Below are positions 23,998-37,552 of a stretch of DNA of 64,000 bases, one piece after another. Origin of the DNA: Protula sp. h YS-2021 (Eukaryota; Annelida; Polychaeta; Sabellida; Serpulidae). The translations under genes were made by a program, and so were the position numbers. The notes under the pieces were generated by a model that did no database searches, had not been told where the DNA came from, and saw only the letters and a program-made list of their open reading frames with translations. The DNA lies in contig OX457034.1 in NCBI GenBank assembly GCA_949752745.1, positions 31,663,544 through 31,727,543 of the forward strand. The letters are read 5' to 3'. Every line of letters starts with the position of its first letter. Position 1 is the stretch's first letter.

Positions 23998-24942
23998 CTA
24001 CTAAATTTCAACTTACAATTTAGATGTTTTCAGCATTTTATTTACAGTAGACTTTGTAAACCTAAATAATTAAAATGTACTTCTATTTCCAGCCGAGTGT
24101 GAGATGTGAGAAATAATTCTGGGGTTACGGTATATACCGCCAACAACTGGAAAAATAAAAATAAATCAAGGGGTAATGTCATTGAATGTGTGATTTGTTT
24201 TAAGAACTACAAAAAGATGTATGTATTCCATAGGTAAAAATTGTAATTTATTTCTGCATACAAACAATATGTATTTGCACCAATTATCAACTCTAAAGAA
24301 ATCAGGTATTACACATATACCACCGACAAAAATGAAAATCCTGTGACTTTCTCAGTGAATTTGTGATATGGTTCAAGAGTTAGAAAGGAATGTATGTATA
24401 CCTTTAGTAAAATTTGAACTTTATTTCTGGATACAAGCAATCGGTAGCTGCAACAAGTATCAACAGAAACAAATCACCAGAAAACATTGATGTAAAAATT
24501 CAAAGGTCCAGTACATAATACGGCATATCCTCGTCTCGGACATTTGTCGTTGTCATGTATCTGCGCCGTATGTCGAATTATGCTGACACAGTTGACGCCC
24601 CACTCTAGCGCTATTACTCTTATATTTATGACTTCCTTAAAATCTAAGCGGTTATTGTTGCAAGATCAAAGATTTCAATTTAGCTCGTTCGTTGCATAGA
24701 CTGCACATCCTAGCTTTTATTTTAGTGTTAATGCATGTTTAACTGGCCAGTCGTTAACTGGTCAACCGTCAATGATGGATAATGGATTTACAGACATGTC
24801 TTGTTATATTTTCCATGTTGATCAAACCAACACAGGTTAAACAAGACCCAAACAGTCTGAGAAATCTGATAGATTCACAGCAGGTTATATACAATTCCAG
24901 TGACATTGAAAAATGGTGTGTAAAATTACTGATAGAGAATTG

Positions 24943-25003
24943 AATTGGATAGAGCATTGGTTCGGTAAGCCGAAGGTCCCGAGTTCGACTCCAGCTCGGG
25001 GCG
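24943..25003 (+). ncRNA. Degenerate tRNA-like sequence, copy 2
   Basis: Identical to copy 1 over the tRNA-like part, including the B-box match and the apparent GGT anticodon loop. The same 5' part is missing. Confidence 0.7.
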
Positions 25004-25236
25004 GCATGCAGGGAATTGACATTTGCTCAAATTGCCTTGGCTAAGCAAATACAGTAGATAAGATCACCTATGAAGGAATTTAAAGTTGACGCCCACTTAG
25101 CGTTTCAGCCATCCCTTAAAAAACATTTTAGAAAGAAGTTAGTTTGGGCATCGTCCAATGACTTTCTTTATTTGAGTTGCCAAAGTCAATAAAATTATTT
25201 ATTTTTAAACGATCAAAAGTTTCAGGGAGTGAACTC

Positions 25237-25239
<3 letters not shown>

Positions 25240-25274
<35 letters not shown>
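25240..25274 (+). repeat. Pure A35 tract, copy 2
   Basis: The longest of the three A-tails and uninterrupted, unlike copy 1. Confidence 0.9.
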
Positions 25275-25275
<1 letters not shown>

Positions 25276-25527
25276 ATAGGTTTTGCCTGTAACACTTTGG
25301 TCCCTTTTTATTCTATATTGATATTGAATGTTTCAAGTCAAACCGTAAACAAGAAGAAAAAAGTGTAAGCAACGCCTGTTTTGAAAGATTTACAATGCAG
25401 CAATAAATGTTGCAATCACTCACTTTTTCCCACACCACAATCCAATTCAGATGGGAAGGTATGTAGTTTATAAACAGGCTCGAGCATCCATACAGATAGT
25501 GCTGTGCAGGTTATGGCAGTAATACAG

Positions 25528-25738
25528 TTGGCTGAAAGTTGGCCCGGGAGTGCGAGGGCGTAAGCGTTCCGGTGTTCTTCGGGACCCGGTGGATCGAGCT
25601 GGAATTCGGCTGTAGAAAGGCGAAAGGCGGCGTAAAACCCGCCCGGTATGCCGAAGCCCCGCCACTGACCAATGCACACTGTGGTTGATCATTGACGGTG
25701 GCTGGGGTGGCCGTATATACGTCAGGCTTCTGGCAGCA
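25528..25738. other. GC-rich, CpG-rich island, copy 2
   Basis: Same island as copy 1 with the two private substitutions near 25544 and 25602. In the longest minus-strand frame one is silent and the other changes serine to glycine, which gives no sign of coding constraint. Confidence 0.75.
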
Positions 25739-25748
25739 AGCCATAATA
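25636..25748 (+). promoter_or_regulatory. Candidate Pol II promoter, copy 2
   Basis: GCCCCGCC (25656-25663), CCAAT (25669-25673) and TATATA (25714-25719) keep the order and 45-bp spacing of copy 1; all core motifs are intact. Confidence 0.45.
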
Positions 25749-25987
25749 TATATCCTGCACTGCACGCTTCACTTTTTGTTTTTTTTACCTTTGATTATGT
25801 TTTATTTTATCCAAGAGGTAGGTTATTGTTTCTACTTCATACAAAACTTATGCAAGATTTAATCATATTTTATTGCTGGTGCATGCACATAGAAGGCTCT
25901 AGAATATGCACAACAGTATTCCACACTCCTCTAGTATCGCTTGTTCAATGCTCTTTCAATCCAACTGGACAATCAAAAGCTGTGCGT

Positions 25988-26025
25988 CTCACACTTCTTG
26001 ATCTCTCTCACACTGCTTGATCTCT
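25988..26025 (+). repeat. 19-bp tandem duplication, copy 2
   Basis: Same two 19-bp copies with the same single mismatch as in long unit 1 (25988-26006 and 26007-26025). Confidence 0.9.
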
Positions 26026-28410
26026 TCAATCATGGCATTCTACCTACGTCAGTTGCAGAGTTACTTCGGGATTGAAGGCACAGAGTACGATCGTTGTACC
26101 TTACTAAGATCGAGGATGTATATTCAGACACCGTAATATCATACTGAATTTTACTTCAGGTTTTAAACAAATATTAAGTAGTCTTAAAACTGTTTGATTT
26201 TACATACACCGTTTATAAGAGAATGACATTGAAGCATTAACTTTGGCCATTTTTTCTATCTTAAACCATTTCAAAGAGAATAAAATACTCAGACAAAAGT
26301 ACAGATGCTCAATAATCTTTCAGATCAAGGCAGATCGATGAACTTTCTAAAATACATAAACCTATTTTATTGCTAAACATTAAAATATCTGCAATAAAGA
26401 AAATTTTAATGGTTATAAAAGTAAGATTGTAATGTGTGGATAAGTTTGTACAGTGTAGCTAAAGTGAAAAGGTGGTAGTAGAATTTGCAAAGTGGGGATA
26501 CCTGCTTGACCTCTTCCGAGGATCATAATTTTAAAACTGATCTATGTGAAAATAAAAGAAGAAAGTTAATTTTCCTTGGAAAATAATAAAAAGTCAAATA
26601 TATTGTACTTGCGATTGAAGAAAAATGGGCACGGTTGGGGAGAGGAAGAGCAAAGGAAGACGGATGTATGTAAATGTCTTGAGTAATAATGTGAAATAGT
26701 GAAAGTGGTTAATTTGGTGGATAGGTTAAATTTTGAAAGTGGAATATCTTTAAAAGTATTGGTGATAGAGAGACGGGGATTTGACGAGGTGATATGGCGA
26801 ATATGAATTATGTATGATCCAGTAGTGTTTTTAGGCCATTCTGAGCCCTTTAAATTGCACTTTTACAAAGGCAAAGTTTTCTACAGGCGAGTGTTAAATG
26901 AATGGTTTTAAGAACAGCGAGATAGTTTTTTTATAAATAGATTTGTCTATTTCTTAGTGATTGGATGAATGATCAGATCAGTCCTGGAAAAAACTTCACA
27001 ATAACTATGTAACTGTTTGATATATTTTTTTAAAGTAAACCTTTGTAACCATATACATCCTTCATGTTACCAGTTACCAATACAAATATATGTAATGTAA
27101 GAAGCTACTAAATTTCAACTTACAATTTAGATGTTTTCAGCATTTTATTTACAGTAGACTTTGTAAACCTAAATAATTAAAATGTACTTCTATTTCCAGC
27201 CGAGTGTGAGATGTGAGAAATAATTCTGGGGTTACGGTATATACCGCCAACAACTGGAAAAATAAAAATAAATCAAGGGGTAATGTCATTGAATGTGTGA
27301 TTTGTTTTAAGAACTACAAAAAGATGTATGTATTCCATAGGTAAAAATTGTAATTTATTTCTGCATACAAACAATATGTATTTGCACCAATTATCAACTC
27401 TAAAGAAATCAGGTATTACACATATACCACCGACAAAAATGAAAATCCTGTGACTTTCTCAGTGAATTTGTGATATGGTTCAAGAGTTAGAAAGGAATGT
27501 ATGTATACCTTTAGTAAAATTTGAACTTTATTTCTGGATACAAGCAATCGGTAGCTGCAACAAGTATCAACAGAAACAAATCACCAGAAAACATTGATGT
27601 AAAAATTCAAAGGTCCAGTACATAATACGGCATATCCTCGTCTCGGACATTTGTCGTTGTCATGTATCTGCGCCGTATGTCGAATTATGCTGACACAGTT
27701 GACGCCCCACTCTAGCGCTATTACTCTTATATTTATGACTTCCTTAAAATCTAAGCGGTTATTGTTGCAAGATCAAAGATTTCAATTTAGTTCGTTCGTT
27801 GCATAGACTGCACATCCTAGCTTTTATTTTAGTGTTAATGCATGTTTAACTGGCCAGTCGTTAACTGGTCAACCGTCAATGATGGATAATGGATTTACAG
27901 ACATGTCTTGTTATATTTTCCATGTTGATCAAACCAACACAGGTTAAACAAGACCCAAACAGTCTGAGAAATCTGATAGATTCACAGCAGGTTATATACA
28001 AATAGTGAAAATGGTTAATTTGGTGGATACGTTAAATTTTGAAAGTGGAATATCTTTAAAAGTATTGGTGATAGAGAGACGGGGATTTGACGAGGTGATA
28101 TGGCGAATATGAATTATGTATGATCCAGTAGTGTTTTTAGGCCATTCTGAGCCCTTTAAATTGCACTTTTACAAAGGCAAAGTTTTCTACAGGCGAGTGT
28201 TAAATGAATGGTTTTAAGAACAGCGAGATAGTTTTTTTATAAATAGATTTGTCTATTTCTTAGTGATTGGATGAATGATCAGATCAGTCCTGGAAAAAAC
28301 TTCACAATAACTATGTAACTGTTTGATATATTTTTTTAAAGTAAACCTTTGTAACCATATACATCCTTCATGTTACCAGTTACCAATACAAATATATGTA
28401 ATGTAAGAAG

Positions 28411-31400
28411 CTACTAAATTTCAACTTACAATTTAGATGTTTTCAGCATTTTATTTACAGTAGACTTTGTAAACCTAAATAATTAAAATGTACTTCTATT
28501 TCCAGCCGAGTGTGAGATGTGAGAAATAATTCTGGGGTTACGGTATATACCGCCAACAACTGGAAAAATAAAAATAAATCAAGGGGTAATGTCATTGAAT
28601 GTGTGATTTGTTTTAAGAACTACAAAAAGATGTATGTATTCCATAGGTAAAAATTGTAATTTATTTCTGCATACAAACAATATGTATTTGCACCAATTAT
28701 CAACTCTAAAGAAATCAGGTATTACACATATACCACCGACAAAAATGAAAATCCTGTGACTTTCTCAGTGAATTTGTGATATGGTTCAAGAGTTAGAAAG
28801 GAATGTATGTATACCTTTAGTAAAATTTGAACTTTATTTCTGGATACAAGCAATCGGTAGCTGCAACAAGTATCAACAGAAACAAATCACCAGAAAACAT
28901 TGATGTAAAAATTCAAAGGTCCAGTACATAATACGGCATATCCTCGTCTCGGACATTTGTCGTTGTCATGTATCTGCGCCGTATGTCGAATTATGCTGAC
29001 ACAGTTGACGCCCCACTCTAGCGCTATTACTCTTATATTTATGACTTCCTTAAAATCTAAGCGGTTATTGTTGCAAGATCAAAGATTTCAATTTAGTTCG
29101 TTCGTTGCATAGACTGCACATCCTAGCTTTTATTTTAGTGTTAATGCATGTTTAACTGGCCAGTCGTTAACTGGTCAACCGTCAATGATGGATAATGGAT
29201 TTACAGACATGTCTTGTTATATTTTCCATGTTGATCAAACCAACACAGGTTAAACAAGACCCAAACAGTCTGAGAAATCTGATAGATTCACAGCAGGTTA
29301 TATACAAATAGTGAAAATGGTTAATTTGGTGGATACGTTAAATTTTGAAAGTGGAATATCTTTAAAAGTATTGGTGATAGAGAGACGGGGATTTGACGAG
29401 GTGATATGGCGAATATGAATTATGTATGATCCAGTAGTGTTTTTAGGCCATTCTGAGCCCTTTAAATTGCACTTTTACAAAGGCAAAGTTTTCTACAGGC
29501 GAGTGTTAAATGAATGGTTTTAAGAACAGCGAGATAGTTTTTTTATAAATAGATTTGTCTATTTCTTAGTGATTGGATGAATGATCAGATCAGTCCTGGA
29601 AAAAACCTCACAATAACTATGTAACTGTTTGATATATTTTTTTAAAGTAAACCTTTGTAACCATATACATCCTTCATGTTACCAGTTACCAATACAAATA
29701 TATGTAATGTAAGAAGCTACTAAATTTCAACTTACAATTTAGATGTTTTCAGCATTTTATTTACAGTAGACTTTGTAAACCTAAATAATTAAAATGTACT
29801 TCTATTTCCAGCCGAGTGTGAGATGTGAGAAATAATTCTGGGGTTACGGTATATACCGCCAACAACTGGAAAAATAAAAATAAATCAAGGGGTAATGTCA
29901 TTGAATGTGTGATTTGTTTTAAGAACTACAAAAAGATGTATGTATTCCATAGGTAAAAATTGTAATTTATTTCTGCATACAAACAATATGTATTTGCACC
30001 AATTATCAACTCTAAAGAAATCAGGTATTACACATATACCACCGACAAAAATGAAAATCCTGTGACTTTCTCAGTGAATTTGTGATATGGTTCAAGAGTT
30101 AGAAAGGAATGTATGTATACCTTTAGTAAAATTTGAACTTTATTTCTGGATACAAGCAATCGGTAGCTGCAACAAGTATCAACAGAAACAAATCACCAGA
30201 AAACATTGATGTAAAAATTCAAAGGTCCAGTACATAATACGGCATATCCTCGTCTCGGACATTTGTCGTTGTCATGTATCTGCGCCGTATGTCGAATTAT
30301 GCTGACACAGTTGACGCCCCACTCTAGCGCTATTACTCTTATATTTATGACTTCCTTAAAATCTAAGCGGTTATTGTTGCAAGATCAAAGATTTCAATTT
30401 AGTTCGTTCGTTGCATAGACTGCACATCCTAGCTTTTATTTTAGTGTTAATGCATGTTTAACTGGCCAGTCGTTAACTGGTCAACCGTCAATGATGGATA
30501 ATGGATTTACAGACATGTCTTGTTATATTTTCCATGTTGATCAAACCAACACAGGTTAAACAAGACCCAAACAGTCTGAGAAATCTGATAGATTCACAGC
30601 AGGTTATATACAAATAGTGAAAATGGTTAATTTGGTGGATACGTTAAATTTTGAAAGTGGAATATCTTTAAAAGTATTGGTGATAGAGAGACGGGGATTT
30701 GACGAGGTGATATGGCGAATATGAATTATGTATGATCCAGTAGTGTTTTTAGGCCATTCTGAGCCCTTTAAATTGCACTTTTACAAAGGCAAAGTTTTCT
30801 ACAGGCGAGTGTTAAATGAATGGTTTTAAGAACAGCGAGATAGTTTTTTTATAAATAGATTTGTCTATTTCTTAGTGATTGGATGAATGATCAGATCAGT
30901 CCTGGAAAAAACTTCACAATAACTATGTAACTGTTTGATATATTTTTTTAAAGTAAACCTTTGTAACCATATACATCCTTCATGTTACCAGTTACCAATA
31001 CAAATATATGTAATGTAAGAAGCTACTAAATTTCAACTTACAATTTAGATGTTTTCAGCATTTTATTTACAGTAGACTTTGTAAACCTAAATAATTAAAA
31101 TGTACTTCTATTTCCAGCCGAGTGTGAGATGTGAGAAATAATTCTGGGGTTACGGTATATACCGCCAACAACTGGAAAAATAAAAATAAATCAAGGGGTA
31201 ATGTCATTGAATGTGTGATTTGTTTTAAGAACTACAAAAAGATGTATGTATTCCATAGGTAAAAATTGTAATTTATTTCTGCATACAAACAATATGTATT
31301 TGCACCAATTATCAACTCTAAAGAAATCAGGTATTACACATATACCACCGACAAAAATGAAAATCCTGTGACTTTCTCAGTGAATTTGTGATATGGTTCA

Positions 31401-32328
31401 AGAGTTAGAAAGGAATGTATGTATACCTTTAGTAAAATTTGAACTTTATTTCTGGATACAAGCAATCGGTAGCTGCAACAAGTATCAACAGAAACAAATC
31501 ACCAGAAAACATTGATGTAAAAATTCAAAGGTCCAGTACATAATACGGCATATCCTCGTCTCGGACATTTGTCGTTGTCATGTATCTGCGCCGTATGTCG
31601 AATTATGCTGACACAGTTGACGCCCCACTCTAGCGCTATTACTCTTATATTTATGACTTCCTTAAAATCTAAGCGGTTATTGTTGCAAGATCAAAGATTT
31701 CAATTTAGTTCGTTCGTTGCATAGACTGCACATCCTAGCTTTTATTTTAGTGTTAATGCATGTTTAACTGGCCAGTCGTTAACTGGTCAACCGTCAATGA
31801 TGGATAATGGATTTACAGACATGTCTTGTTATATTTTCCATGTTGATCAAACCAACACAGGTTAAACAAGACCCAAACAGTCTGAGAAATCTGATAGATT
31901 CACAGCAGGTTATATACAAATAGTGAAAATGGTTAATTTGGTGGATACGTTAAATTTTGAAAGTGGAATATCTTTAAAAGTATTGGTGATAGAGAGACGG
32001 GGATTTGACGAGGTGATATGGCGAATATGAATTATGTATGATCCAGTAGTGTTTTTAGGCCATTCTGAGCCCTTTAAATTGCACTTTTACAAAGGCAAAG
32101 TTTTCTACAGGCGAGTGTTAAATGAATGGTTTTAAGAACAGCGAGATAGTTTTTTTATAAATAGATTTGTCTATTTCTTAGTGATTGGATGAATGATCAG
32201 ATCAGTCCTGGAAAAAACCTCACAATAACTATGTAACTGTTTGATATATTTTTTTAAAGTAAACCTTTGTAACCATATACATCCTTCATGTTACCAGTTA
32301 CCAATACAAATATATGTAATGTAAGAAG
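28411..32328 (+). repeat. Three monomers with an alternating marker (T to C at unit position 1197)
   Basis: Monomers 28411 and 31023 carry C at 29607 and 32219; the monomer between them (29717) carries the canonical T. The two marked units lie exactly two monomers (2612 bp) apart, which suggests a duplicated dimer. Confidence 0.75.
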
Positions 32329-35300
32329 CTACTAAATTTCAACTTACAATTTAGATGTTTTCAGCATTTTATTTACAGTAGACTTTGTAAACCTAAATAA
32401 TTAAAATGTACTTCTATTTCCAGCCGAGTGTGAGATGTGAGAAATAATTCTGGGGTTACGGTATATACCGCCAACAACTGGAAAAATAAAAATAAATCAA
32501 GGGGTAATGTCGTTGAATGTGTGATTTGTTTTAAGAACTACAAAAAGATGTATGTATTCCATAGGTAAAAATTGTAATTTATTTCTGCATACAAACAATA
32601 TGTATTTGCACCAATTATCAACTCTAAAGAAATCAGGTATTACACATATACCACCGACAAAAATGAAAATCCTGTGACTTTCTCAGTGAATTTGTGATAT
32701 GGTTCAAGAGTTAGAAAGGAATGTATGTATACCTTTAGTAAAATTTGAACTTTATTTCTGGATACAAGCAATCGGTAGCTGCAACAAGTATCAACAGAAA
32801 CAAATCACCAGAAAACATTGATGTAAAAATTCAAAGGTCCAGTACATAATACGGCATATCCTCGTCTCGGACATTTGTCGTTGTCATGTATCTGCGCCGT
32901 ATGTCGAATTATGCTGACACAGTTGACGCCCCACTCTAGCGCTATTACTCTTATATTTATGACTTCCTTAAAATCTAAGCGGTTATTGTTGCAAGATCAA
33001 AGATTTCAATTTAGTTCGTTCGTTGCATAGACTGCACATCCTAGCTTTTATTTTAGTGTTAATGCATGTTTAACTGGCCAGTCGTTAACTGGTCAACCGT
33101 CAATGATGGATAATGGATTTACAGACATGTCTTGTTATATTTTCCATGTTGATCAAACCAACACAGGTTAAACAAGACCCAAACAGTCTGAGAAATCTGA
33201 TAGATTCACAGCAGGTTATATACAAATAGTGAAAATGGTTAATTTGGTGGATACGTTAAATTTTGAAAGTGGAATATCTTTAAAAGTATTGGTTTTAGAG
33301 AGACGGGGATTTGACGAGGTGATATGGCGAATATGAATTATGTATGATCCAGTAGTGTTTTTAGGCCATTCTGAGCCCTTTAAATTGCACTTTTACAAAG
33401 GCAAAGTTTTCTACAGGCGAGTGTTAAATGAATGGTTTTAAGAACAGCGAGATAGTTTTTTTATAAATAGATTTGTCTATTTCTTAGTGATTGGATGAAT
33501 GATCAGATCAGTCCTGGAAAAAACTTCACAATAACTATGTAACTGTTTGATATATTTTTTTAAAGTAAACCTTTGTAACCATATACATCCTTCATGTTAC
33601 CAGTTACCAATACAAATATATGTAATGTAAGAAGCTACTAAATTTCAACTTACAATTTAGATGTTTTCAGCATTTTATTTACAGTAGACTTTGTAAACCT
33701 AAATAATTAAAATGTACTTCTATTTCCAGCCGAGTGTGAGATGTGAGAAATAATTCTGGGGTTACGGTATATACCGCCAACAACTGGAAAAATAAAAATA
33801 AATCAAGGGGTAATGTCATTGAATGTGTGATTTGTTTTAAGAACTACAAAAAGATGTATGTATTCCATAGGTAAAAATTGTAATTTATTTCTGCATACAA
33901 ACAATATGTATTTGCACCAATTATCAACTCTAAAGAAATCAGGTATTACACATATACCACCGACAAAAATGAAAATCCTGTGACTTTCTCAGTGAATTTG
34001 TGATATGGTTCAAGAGTTAGAAAGGAATGTATGTATACCTTTAGTAAAATTTGAACTTTATTTCTGGATACAAGCAATCGGTAGCTGCAACAAGTATCAA
34101 CAGAAACAAATCACCAGAAAACATTGATGTAAAAATTCAAAGGTCCAGTACATAATACGGCATATCCTCGTCTCGGACATTTGTCGTTGTCATGTATCTG
34201 CGCCGTATGTCGAATTATGCTGACACAGTTGACGCCCCACTCTAGCGCTATTACTCTTATATTTATGACTTCCTTAAAATCTAAGCGGTTATTGTTGCAA
34301 GATCAAAGATTTCAATTTAGTTCGTTCGTTGCATAGACTGCACATCCTAGCTTTTATTTTAGTGTTAATGCATGTTTAACTGGCCAGTCGTTAACTGGTC
34401 AACCGTCAATGATGGATAATGGATTTACAGACATGTCTTGTTATATTTTCCATGTTGATCAAACCAACACAGGTTAAACAAGACCCAAACAGTCTGAGAA
34501 ATCTGATAGATTCACAGCAGGTTATATACAAATAGTGAAAATGGTTAATTTGGTGGATACGTTAAATTTTGAAAGTGGAATATCTTTAAAAGTATTGGTG
34601 ATAGAGAGACGGGGATTTGACGAGGTGATATGGCGAATATGAATTATGTATGATCCAGTAGTGTTTTTAGGCCATTCTGAGCCCTTTAAATTGCACTTTT
34701 ACAAAGGCAAAGTTTTCTACAGGCGAGTGTTAAATGAATGGTTTTAAGAACAGCGAGATAGTTTTTTTATAAATAGATTTGTCTATTTCTTAGTGATTGG
34801 ATGAATGATCAGATCAGTCCTGGAAAAAACTTCACAATAACTATGTAACTGTTTGATATATTTTTTTAAAGTAAACCTTTGTAACCATATACATCCTTCA
34901 TGTTACCAGTTACCAATACAAATATATGTAATGTAAGAAGCTACTAAATTTCAACTTACAATTTAGATGTTTTCAGCATTTTATTTACAGTAGACTTTGT
35001 AAACCTAAATAATTAAAATGTACTTCTATTTCCAGCCGAGTGTGAGATGTGAGAAATAATTCTGGGGTTACGGTATATACCGCCAACAACTGGAAAAATA
35101 AAAATAAATCAAGGGGTAATGTCGTTGAATGTGTGATTTGTTTTAAGAACTACAAAAAGATGTATGTATTCCATAGGTAAAAATTGTAATTTATTTCTGC
35201 ATACAAACAATATGTATTTGCACCAATTATCAACTCTAAAGAAATCAGGTATTACACATATACCACCGACAAAAATGAAAATCCTGTGACTTTCTCAGTG

Positions 35301-37552
35301 AATTTGTGATATGGTTCAAGAGTTAGAAAGGAATGTATGTATACCTTTAGTAAAATTTGAACTTTATTTCTGGATACAAGCAATCGGTAGCTGCAACAAG
35401 TATCAACAGAAACAAATCACCAGAAAACATTGATGTAAAAATTCAAAGGTCCAGTACATAATACGGCATATCCTCGTCTCGGACATTTGTCGTTGTCATG
35501 TATCTGCGCCGTATGTCGAATTATGCTGACACAGTTGACGCCCCACTCTAGCGCTATTACTCTTATATTTATGACTTCCTTAAAATCTAAGCGGTTATTG
35601 TTGCAAGATCAAAGATTTCAATTTAGTTCGTTCGTTGCATAGACTGCACATCCTAGCTTTTATTTTAGTGTTAATGCATGTTTAACTGGCCAGTCGTTAA
35701 CTGGTCAACCGTCAATGATGGATAATGGATTTACAGACATGTCTTGTTATATTTTCCATGTTGATCAAACCAACACAGGTTAAACAAGACCCAAACAGTC
35801 TGAGAAATCTGATAGATTCACAGCAGGTTATATACAAATAGTGAAAATGGTTAATTTGGTGGATACGTTAAATTTTGAAAGTGGAATATCTTTAAAAGTA
35901 TTGGTGATAGAGAGACGGGGATTTGACGAGGTGATATGGCGAATATGAATTATGTATGATCCAGTAGTGTTTTTAGGCCATTCTGAGCCCTTTAAATTGC
36001 ACTTTTACAAAGGCAAAGTTTTCTACAGGCGAGTGTTAAATGAATGGTTTTAAGAACAGCGAGATAGTTTTTTTATAAATAGATTTGTCTATTTCTTAGT
36101 GATTGGATGAATGATCAGATCAGTCCTGGAAAAAACTTCACAATAACTATGTAACTGTTTGATATATTTTTTTAAAGTAAACCTTTGTAACCATATACAT
36201 CCTTCATGTTACCAGTTACCAATACAAATATATGTAATGTAAGAAGCTACTAAATTTCAACTTACAATTTAGATGTTTTCAGCATTTTATTTACAGTAGA
36301 CTTTGTAAACCTAAATAATTAAAATGTACTTCTATTTCCAGCCGAGTGTGAGATGTGAGAAATAATTCTGGGGTTACGGTATATACCGCCAACAACTGGA
36401 AAAATAAAAATAAATCAAGGGGTAATGTCGTTGAATGTGTGATTTGTTTTAAGAACTACAAAAAGATGTATGTATTCCATAGGTAAAAATTGTAATTTAT
36501 TTCTGCATACAAACAATATGTATTTGCACCAATTATCAACTCTAAAGAAATCAGGTATTACACATATACCACCGACAAAAATGAAAATCCTGTGACTTTC
36601 TCAGTGAATTTGTGATATGGTTCAAGAGTTAGAAAGGAATGTATGTATACCTTTAGTAAAATTTGAACTTTATTTCTGGATACAAGCAATCGGTAGCTGC
36701 AACAAGTATCAACAGAAACAAATCACCAGAAAACATTGATGTAAAAATTCAAAGGTCCAGTACATAATACGGCATATCCTCGTCTCGGACATTTGTCGTT
36801 GTCATGTATCTGCGCCGTATGTCGAATTATGCTGACACAGTTGACGCCCCACTCTAGCGCTATTACTCTTATATTTATGACTTCCTTAAAATCTAAGCGG
36901 TTATTGTTGCAAGATCAAAGATTTCAATTTAGTTCGTTCGTTGCATAGACTGCACATCCTAGCTTTTATTTTAGTGTTAATGCATGTTTAACTGGCCAGT
37001 CGTTAACTGGTCAACCGTCAATGATGGATAATGGATTTACAGACATGTCTTGTTATATTTTCCATGTTGATCAAACCAACACAGGTTAAACAAGACCCAA
37101 ACAGTCTGAGAAATCTGATAGATTCACAGCAGGTTATATACAAATAGTGAAAATGGTTAATTTGGTGGATACGTTAAATTTTGAAAGTGGAATATCTTTA
37201 AAAGTATTGGTTTTAGAGAGACGGGGATTTGACGAGGTGATATGGCGAATATGAATTATGTATGATCCAGTAGTGTTTTTAGGCCATTCTGAGCCCTTTA
37301 AATTGCACTTTTACAAAGGCAAAGTTTTCTACAGGCGAGTGTTAAATGAATGGTTTTAAGAACAGCGAGATAGTTTTTTTATAAATAGATTTGTCTATTT
37401 CTTAGTGATTGGATGAATGATCAGATCAGTCCTGGAAAAAACTTCACAATAACTATGTAACTGTTTGATATATTTTTTTAAAGTAAACCTTTGTAACCAT
37501 ATACATCCTTCATGTTACCAGTTACCAATACAAATATATGTAATGTAAGAAG
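32329..37552 (+). repeat. Four monomers with markers at three-unit spacing
   Basis: Monomers 32329 and 36247, 3918 bp apart, share both A to G at unit position 184 (32512, 36430) and the two-base change GA to TT at unit positions 966-967 (33294-33295, 37212-37213). Monomer 34941 carries only the position-184 change (35124), and 33635 carries neither. This fits a three-monomer duplication, with a partial conversion or crossover between positions 184 and 966. Confidence 0.75.

Larger units (their letters stand above)
24943..25274 (+). mobile_element. SINE-like element with tRNA-like head, copy 2
   Basis: Same architecture as copy 1: tRNA-like head, body with AATAAA at 25188-25193, and a pure A35 tail. 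The long uninterrupted tail gives a run of lysine codons in one frame (25177-25368), which is not a real gene. Confidence 0.6.
24895..26695 (+). other. 1.8 kb long-form-specific segment, copy 2
   Basis: Same junctions as copy 1. The 5-bp length difference is fully explained by absence of the ATGC duplication (-4), a longer A-tract (+10) and a T8 run in place of T9 near 25780 (-1). Private substitutions: CCCGGG in place of CTCGGG near 25544 and GAATTC in place of GAACTC near 25602. Confidence 0.9.
23998..27104 (+). repeat. Long-form unit 2 (3107 bp)
   Basis: Canonical sequence at 23998-24894 and 26696-27104 flanks 1801 bp of extra sequence. A private T to C change lies at 24684 in the left canonical part. 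The long-form diagnostic bases are present at 26705 (G) and 26724 (G). The start lies 18773 bp after the start of long unit 1. Confidence 0.95.

Noticed and set aside
25177..25368. 63-codon plus-strand frame with a lysine run
   Set aside because: It is a translation of the A35 tail and exists only because of that tail's length.
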